This document shows, piece after piece, positions 59,101 through 64,000 of a stretch of 64,000 nt of DNA. Each line of letters opens with the position of its first letter. Position 1 is the stretch's first letter. Location: contig CM041203.1 of the NCBI GenBank assembly GCA_023078555.1, positions 4,135,981 through 4,199,980 of the forward strand. Reading direction: 5' to 3'. The translations under genes were made by a program, and so were the position numbers. Under the pieces are notes generated by a model that saw only the letters and a program-made list of their open reading frames with translations, did not search any database and was not told the origin of the DNA. This DNA is from Ulva prolifera. Its lineage: Eukaryota; Chlorophyta; Ulvophyceae; Ulvales; Ulvaceae.

Positions 59101-59236
59101 AAAAATTGTCGAGTTTCTTCTGGAGAACCGTTCTTGGAGTAGGAGTGAGGAGGTAACGTGCTCTCGTCACGTCTTGGGCGGGCCGTATCCTCGAGAAGTC
59201 AGTGAAAGGCGTGGGAAACACTGGGAGCGGATCCAT
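56119..59236 (-). CDS. DUF4246 family protein, copy 6 (diverged, intron 3 absent)
   Basis: Predicted exons are 59236-58976, 58672-58490, 58202-57354, 56847-56655 and 56561-56119, giving 642 aa, the shortest copy. Exons 3 and 4 of the others are one continuous 849-base exon here with no stop. Exon 1 is 261 bp and starts MDPLPVFPTPF; its REKP motif reads REKLCWWQKV. Intron 2 starts with GC (AAGCAG|GCATGC) where the others have GT. Remaining hallmarks: KDWHPGS, VLDLIHPSLFPLVYGLSRR, LQWLPAEVLV, SYVNNMHPERHAALY, WHVEGMENE, QHRVAPFRLAD and FLVDPTTRVLST. Protein divergence is greatest in exons 1-3, while the C-terminal half is nearly the same as in other copies, which suggests gene conversion of that half. 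It lacks the upstream ATGAGTCAT. Confidence 0.82.
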
Positions 59237-61610
59237 GGCGCTAACAGCAGGCTCTGGAGAACATGGGTTGTTCGGCCGTGTACCGGATGATCTACCCCTC
59301 CATGCGGACAGATGGGAGTGCGCACGGACAACAATCGGAAGTAGGCAACCTCGACGTGCAGGCAGTGCTCTAGCACACAGCATTACCAGAAGGGATCAAT
59401 GCCATGCTTGCTGAAGAACGGGTGTCAATGCAGGTCGACATGCGCTGCGCGCTCACTGTACAAGTGTTCGAGTCCGCGGCAGAGGCATGTCCGTGGCAAC
59501 GAGGTACGCTCGTGGCCAGCAACCACACAGCAGCAATAAATACGGCCTCTAATCATACCCTCCTCTCCGTTCCGGCTGGATCAGCGCTTTGCGATTGTTC
59601 ACTGCCAATCTCACAACGTACAGAATGTATGTAGAAGACGGAGCAGGCAACGCGGTCTCGCAGGTGACGCGAACCTGAAGTCTACATTGCTCTGGTCGCT
59701 CCAGACCTCTCTGAGTCGAGTTGCTTGCACTTCAGATAGACACGCCTGGGATGCATGTGGTAGGAGCTGGATGAGAATCGCTCTTTCATGGCTTATGCCA
59801 ATGCCTTCAGTGTGCGCTGCTGTACCTGAGCTGCCTTGTGCTAGCACCTGCAGCTCAAACGTTGATCTGTTTCTGGAGCATCTATATAACCTTCTCCAAT
59901 TTGACAGCATATGCACGCCGACGCTCAATGAATCCATGAGCCAACGAAGGCTTCTGCATGGGGTTGTCCATGCGGTAGCTCAACAGCCATGTCCAATGCA
60001 TGTACCTGAGTGAGAATCAGGCTTTTGCATTTTCAATGACACTCTTCGGTGCTGAATCAGTATACAAGACATCAATCGCGACATGGCTTGCGCAGCCACG
60101 GTCTGCTTGCTAAGTCCCAGCTAGCAATGGCCCGCTACGCTTGCCATAAATGGTGGTGTGCCATGTCCAGGGCATGCAGCCCTGGCCAGGGCGCGCGTGT
60201 GTTACCTGTAATTGCAGTGGGACCTCTGTGCGGCATGTCACTACACTGCTGCATCACCTGTGCTGCTAAAGTTTAAAAACCCGGCGACAGGGCACACACG
60301 TTTGAGTGACAGCGCAAGGGTGCTAGTGGATAGCTGTTGTCTTGTCTGGCAGGTGGCTCCACATCTCCCCCGCACCTGCTGGCTTGTATGCAACTGCCAC
60401 CAACAGACAGCTTCTACATGTCACTATGTATGCATGACTTCCACGCATACTGATGTGTATACCTGATGTGTTGATTTGTCTGTACGGAGCATCTCTCTTG
60501 AAACTGCAGTGGATGCGCACCTGTGGTCTCTAGTACGAGCTCTCATATGTTGTGGGTAATTGTGGGTAAAGGCACCCTCTCGAATTCGTGTAGACATTAC
60601 ACACTACTTACATGTCAGATGTCTGTAGCTTGTATTCATATTCAAGTCCTTACCACATATGAAATTCACAGCAGGGTCACTGGCGAAACGGCGCCGAAAT
60701 CACACATATCATGGACTACCTACACACGTGCAGAGAGCACTGCCCTCCACTGCACCTGGGCCTCCACTGCACTCACAAGCAGCCAGCCCTCAGTGCTTCT
60801 GCCAGCACAGTGTTACAACTGTGCTGCCAGCGGCACCGTCCCTCTGTCCAGAAGCACACCACGCTCCACAGAAAACCTCGCGCCCCACGCCAGCGTTTTA
60901 CTCCACCTGAGGATACCAAGCCCGCCACACACATGCCCTTCACATGTGCCGGCAAAGCGGTGCTCCAGCAGCATTCAAACTCATGCCGCCGTCTATTGCC
61001 TACGAGAACATTATGTGCACACATGTAGCATCTGGGTGGGGGCCATGAGGGAGGGAGCGCTGTTTCTATCATAGCACCTGTCGCTTCTGCCGCACCATGT
61101 GCCGCTGTGGTCTCCTTTGACTGCAGGCGACACGCCGCAGCGAACGCAGCCAGGATCTCCGATCCGGCAAGGGCCTCGCGTGAAACTGCTGGTGAGGTCG
61201 TGTACACCACACAGTAGCGTCACCGCGGATGCAGCGCCCAATCGCCCGTGGCGCCGCCGGCCGCTACGCTGAGCGCCTGCCCTTAGATCACTTGCAGACC
61301 GCCTGCTGAAAGTGCCGGCGTGTCTGATACTTCACGCCAGCCGGCAGCCGGAGGCGTGATGGGGTTGGTCAATCAAGCCTCCTCTTGAAGCCGTCCTCGA
61401 TGTCCCGTACCCATGTTCCGAGTGCAAGGTTGCGGATCATGGCATTCTGCTGCATCCCAATCATTACTGACCGCAAGTGGCGGTAACAGATGGCCCTCGT
61501 CGGAAGGTTGGGCTGTCTACCAGGCTCACCGCGTCGTCTGCCACGCATGCAGCAGCCTACACTGCAGCCGCGAGATGCATCATCAAGACACAGTCGGAGC
61601 TGTGAGCGCA
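59237..61610. other. Spacer between DUF4246 copy 6 and the kinase gene
   Basis: It should hold the copy 6 promoter and the kinase 3' UTR. I searched for an ATGAGTCAT site in the first kilobase and found none. No gene recognised; frames at 60523-61210 lack features. Confidence 0.45.
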
Positions 61611-64000
61611 TCAGCCGTCGTGGGTGGTGGTGGAGGAGAGGAGGCGGTTGCAGGCGGCGCAGACCTCCCGCATCGAGGGCCGCTCCTCCGGGTCGCGCGC
61701 GAGGAGCGTGAGGAGCGTGCCGTAGAAGATGCCGACGTGGCGGCGGTGCACGGGGGTGATGCGCTCCTCCTCCCACGGCAGCGGCCCGCTGCCGGTGATC
61801 TCATTCATCACCTGCACAGTGCTCCAGTGCGCTCGAGGGGCAACGGGGCGATAGCACAGCGCAGCACAGAGCAGCACAGCGCAGCACAGCGCAGCACAGA
61901 GCAGCACAGAGCAGCACAGCGCAGCACAGCGCAGCACAGCGCAGTCTCCTCTCGTGCTTGATGCAGGAGGTCGGCCTGGGTCAGTGTGGATCACGCATCA
62001 GTCCGGGAACAGGAAATGAGCCGGCCGTCAGCATATGCCACGTGCGGGCGGGCAGGTTCGACATGCGGAAAGCGTCGCGAGGATTCTTCGAGCGTCCTCT
62101 TGCCTCAATCCAAATCCACGTTCAATGTGCACAAGATGTCAGCATGGTGAGAGTGCAGGAGGAAGGGAGGGGGTGGAAGAGGAGTCTGCGGCCTTTCGTC
62201 GAGACGTCCTACCACTGAACCGCCAAAGAGCCTGCGGCATGCAAGGGGGGGAGGGCCGCACTGCGTCCGGTCCGTTGAACATCGTAAAGGCGCTCTCGCC
62301 CGTGAACAGCTCAAACGCCATCACGCCGAGCGCCCAGACGTCGAGGGACTCCCGGACCTCGACCGTCGGGCAGCGCTGCAGGCGTGCGCGTACGACCTCC
62401 GGCGCCGCGTACGCGAGCGTGTAGCTGAGCCGCGCCACAGACCCGGCCTCCGCGACGCTGCCGAAGTCGATGATGATCCAGCGGTTCGTGCGGGGCAGCC
62501 ACATGACGTTGCCGGGCTTGAGGTCACGGTGCACGTAGCCGGCGGCGTGCAGCTGCCGCACGCGGTCGGCGACGTGGGCTAGCACCTGCACACGCATGCA
62601 CATCATGCATTGTCATGCATTGACTTAACCCAACCCGCTCGAGCCAACCTTGCTGATCTTGCGGCCAATGTCCGCGGGGGGCGGGGGGGGGGGGGGGGTT
62701 GGAGGGCGCACTGATACGGTCTGGAACCGGTCCGGCCTCGCGCGCCGGGACCACTGGTCGAGCGACTCCCCCCGCTCCATCACGATGCACGGCGGCAGGG
62801 GGTGGCCACGGGTGTCACGGAAGCGGCCGTCGGCGTTGTCGGTGATCAATCGAATCTCCGGCAGCATGGCGCGCAGGGCGGGGTTGCGGTAGAGGTCAGC
62901 CTCGGCGAGGAAGGCGGACTGAGACGCAAAGAGCTTGATCGCGTAGTCCACGCCGTTTGCGATGCCCTGCGCAAACTGCACCACGGACTGCCCTGCATGC
63001 ATGCACCTCCTCAGCACCCTGTGCCTCGCTTGCTGTCGCTCGAGCAGCCTGGATCAGGCAGCGCGGACCGCAGATCGTAGTGGACACCACGACAAAGCAA
63101 GGACGTTATGTAGTGGGACGATGGGAGGGACGTGGCCAGCAGCTGCCGTGCATTCAATGCATAGAGCTACGTGACTGCTGCTGTGCGTGTCGCCCGGGGA
63201 CGTGCGCCATCGCAGATGATCTGCAGGTGACCAGCGATGATGCATGAGCTTATGCATAATTCCCCAGCGTCAGGCCTGGCACTTGCGAGCAGCGCAAGGA
63301 CACCAGCCACACCACACGCTGCTGGTGTACTCCACACGCCGCATGTGCGCTCGCAGCCATGACAGCCGGCACACGAGTCCCTGGCACTGCGACCCGGTAC
63401 CAAAGCGCACGACCCAGCCTCATGCTGCCTGAGACCGCGACAGCTACAGCGTAGCACAGCACATGCCCTGGTTGCAGCGTAGCACAGCACATGCCCTGGT
63501 TGCAGCGTAGCACAGCACATGCCCTGGTTGCAGTGCAGCCCTGCTGGGTGCAGATGTCATGAGGACTGTGGCATGTATGCACATGCATGGGTCTGTCCAG
63601 CACGGCTGCATGGGGCATCGTGTGAAGGCGTGCAGTGTGCAGCCGGCATGATGCAGGTACGTGTACCATCAGATGTCCGCACGGACAGTGATAGTGACGG
63701 AGGTGTGACGCACCGCCTTGAAGCCGGCAGCTCGGGCCGAGCCCCGTGAGCCGTAGCCCCTCCAGCACCTCCAGCACCGTCCCGAAGCCGTCCAGCTGCT
63801 GCTGAATGAAGTCCAGCCGCTGCTCCGTTGACGCGCCGGCTCCCGGCGGCGCCATCCTCTCCGTCACCGGCTCATCAAACGTCGACGACGCGGCAGCCGT
63901 CGCCGCCGCGCCGGAGCCGCCAGAGGCCCCCGAAAAGCCCCCCTCAACCCGCACACCGGCCTGCACGAACTGCGGCAGCGGCGGGATGGCCGCGGCGCTG
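61611..64000 (-). CDS. Protein kinase domain protein (5' end beyond window)
   Basis: Visible exons are >64000-63714, 62992-62712, 62585-62262 and 61811-61611, joined in phases 1, 0, 0. The first holds a low-complexity Gly/Ala/Pro region and an amphipathic helix (EQRLDFIQQQLDGFGTVLEV). The kinase domain begins with a degenerate glycine loop (FAQGIANGVDYAIKLF, with the ATP-site Lys in AIK), then an EADLY helix and the hinge region PPCIVMERGESLD. Exon 3 has the catalytic loop HRDLKPGNV, the metal-binding DFGS, the APE motif and DVWALGVMAFELFTGE; the last exon has RDPEERPSMREVC and the stop. All catalytic residues are present, so it should be an active Ser/Thr-type kinase. The PPCIVMERGESLD hinge and lone C-terminal position are, from memory, typical of a large kinase group in green algae. 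Substrate unknown. Confidence 0.85.
61849..61940. repeat. AGCACAGC/AGCACAGAGC minisatellite
   Basis: About ten short units in the last intron of the kinase gene, close to its acceptor; on the transcribed strand it reads GCTGTGCTGC repeats. Confidence 0.9.
62673..62699. repeat. G-rich run (C-rich on the gene strand)
   Basis: Nearly uninterrupted G over about 27 bases in the kinase intron, just after the donor at 62711. Such runs are prone to assembly error. Confidence 0.85.
63449..63533. repeat. 28-bp minisatellite, three units
   Basis: AGCGTAGCACAGCACATGCC-CTGGTTGC repeated three times nearly perfectly in the first visible intron of the kinase gene; it contains the same AGCACAGC-like core as the other minisatellites. 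Confidence 0.9.

Noticed and set aside
61849..63533. CRISPR-like arrays from the regular repeats near the kinase gene
   Set aside because: Units are contiguous without unique spacers, lie in introns, and the genome is eukaryotic; they are minisatellites.

Overview
The window is nuclear DNA from a GC-rich eukaryote, most likely an alga and plausibly a chlorophyte. Genes are split into several exons. Donors are mostly GTG-type (GTGCG, GTGAG, GTGTG) and acceptors are nearly always TGCAG. Exons are much more GC-rich than the spacers, and the palindrome GCATGCAT recurs in introns and spacers. The bZIP basic region, the protein kinase subtype and the intron style fit green algae, but no rRNA, organellar gene or clear marker settles the lineage.

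Layout. (1) 0.7-11.5 kb, plus strand: two head-to-tail paralogues of a large bZIP-type protein (called bZIP-A here). The first lacks its 5' end in this window. (2) 12.4-16.8 kb, minus strand: a BTB-like plus leucine-rich-repeat gene whose introns are rich in a ~107-bp MITE. (3) 17.8-59.2 kb, minus strand: six tandem paralogues of a DUF4246 protein (copies 1-6), a family whose conserved HxE...H...R pattern resembles 2-oxoglutarate/Fe(II) oxygenases. A third, 5'-truncated bZIP-A copy lies between copies 1 and 2 at 26.1-29.0 kb. (4) 61.6-64.0 kb, minus strand: the 3' part of a protein kinase gene that runs off the right edge.

I built the DUF4246 gene models by hand from splice sites and paralogue alignment. 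Exons 1, 2, 5 and 6 are 273, 183, 193 and 443 bp in essentially every copy (exon 1 of copy 6 is 261 bp), and all phases close. Predicted proteins are about 642-768 aa. Exons 3 and 4 vary in low-complexity linkers, and copy 6 has them fused without an intron. Copies 2/3 and copies 4/5 also share upstream sequence, so they look like the most recent duplications.

The most interesting link is regulatory. Copies 1-5 all carry a perfect ATGAGTCAT (GCN4/AP-1-type bZIP site) 271-322 bp upstream of the inferred start codon; copy 6 does not. bZIP-type genes next to, and inside, a paralogue array whose promoters keep a bZIP palindrome suggest a possible local regulator-target cluster. This is inference; nothing here shows binding.

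Spacers hold dispersed repeats, minisatellites based on AGCACAGC, a strong foldback hairpin, a degenerate tRNA-like relic and a small AT-rich insertion. I saw no CRISPR array, no rRNA and no convincing intact tRNA. Exon coordinates are predictions without transcript support; start codons and UTRs are the weakest parts.
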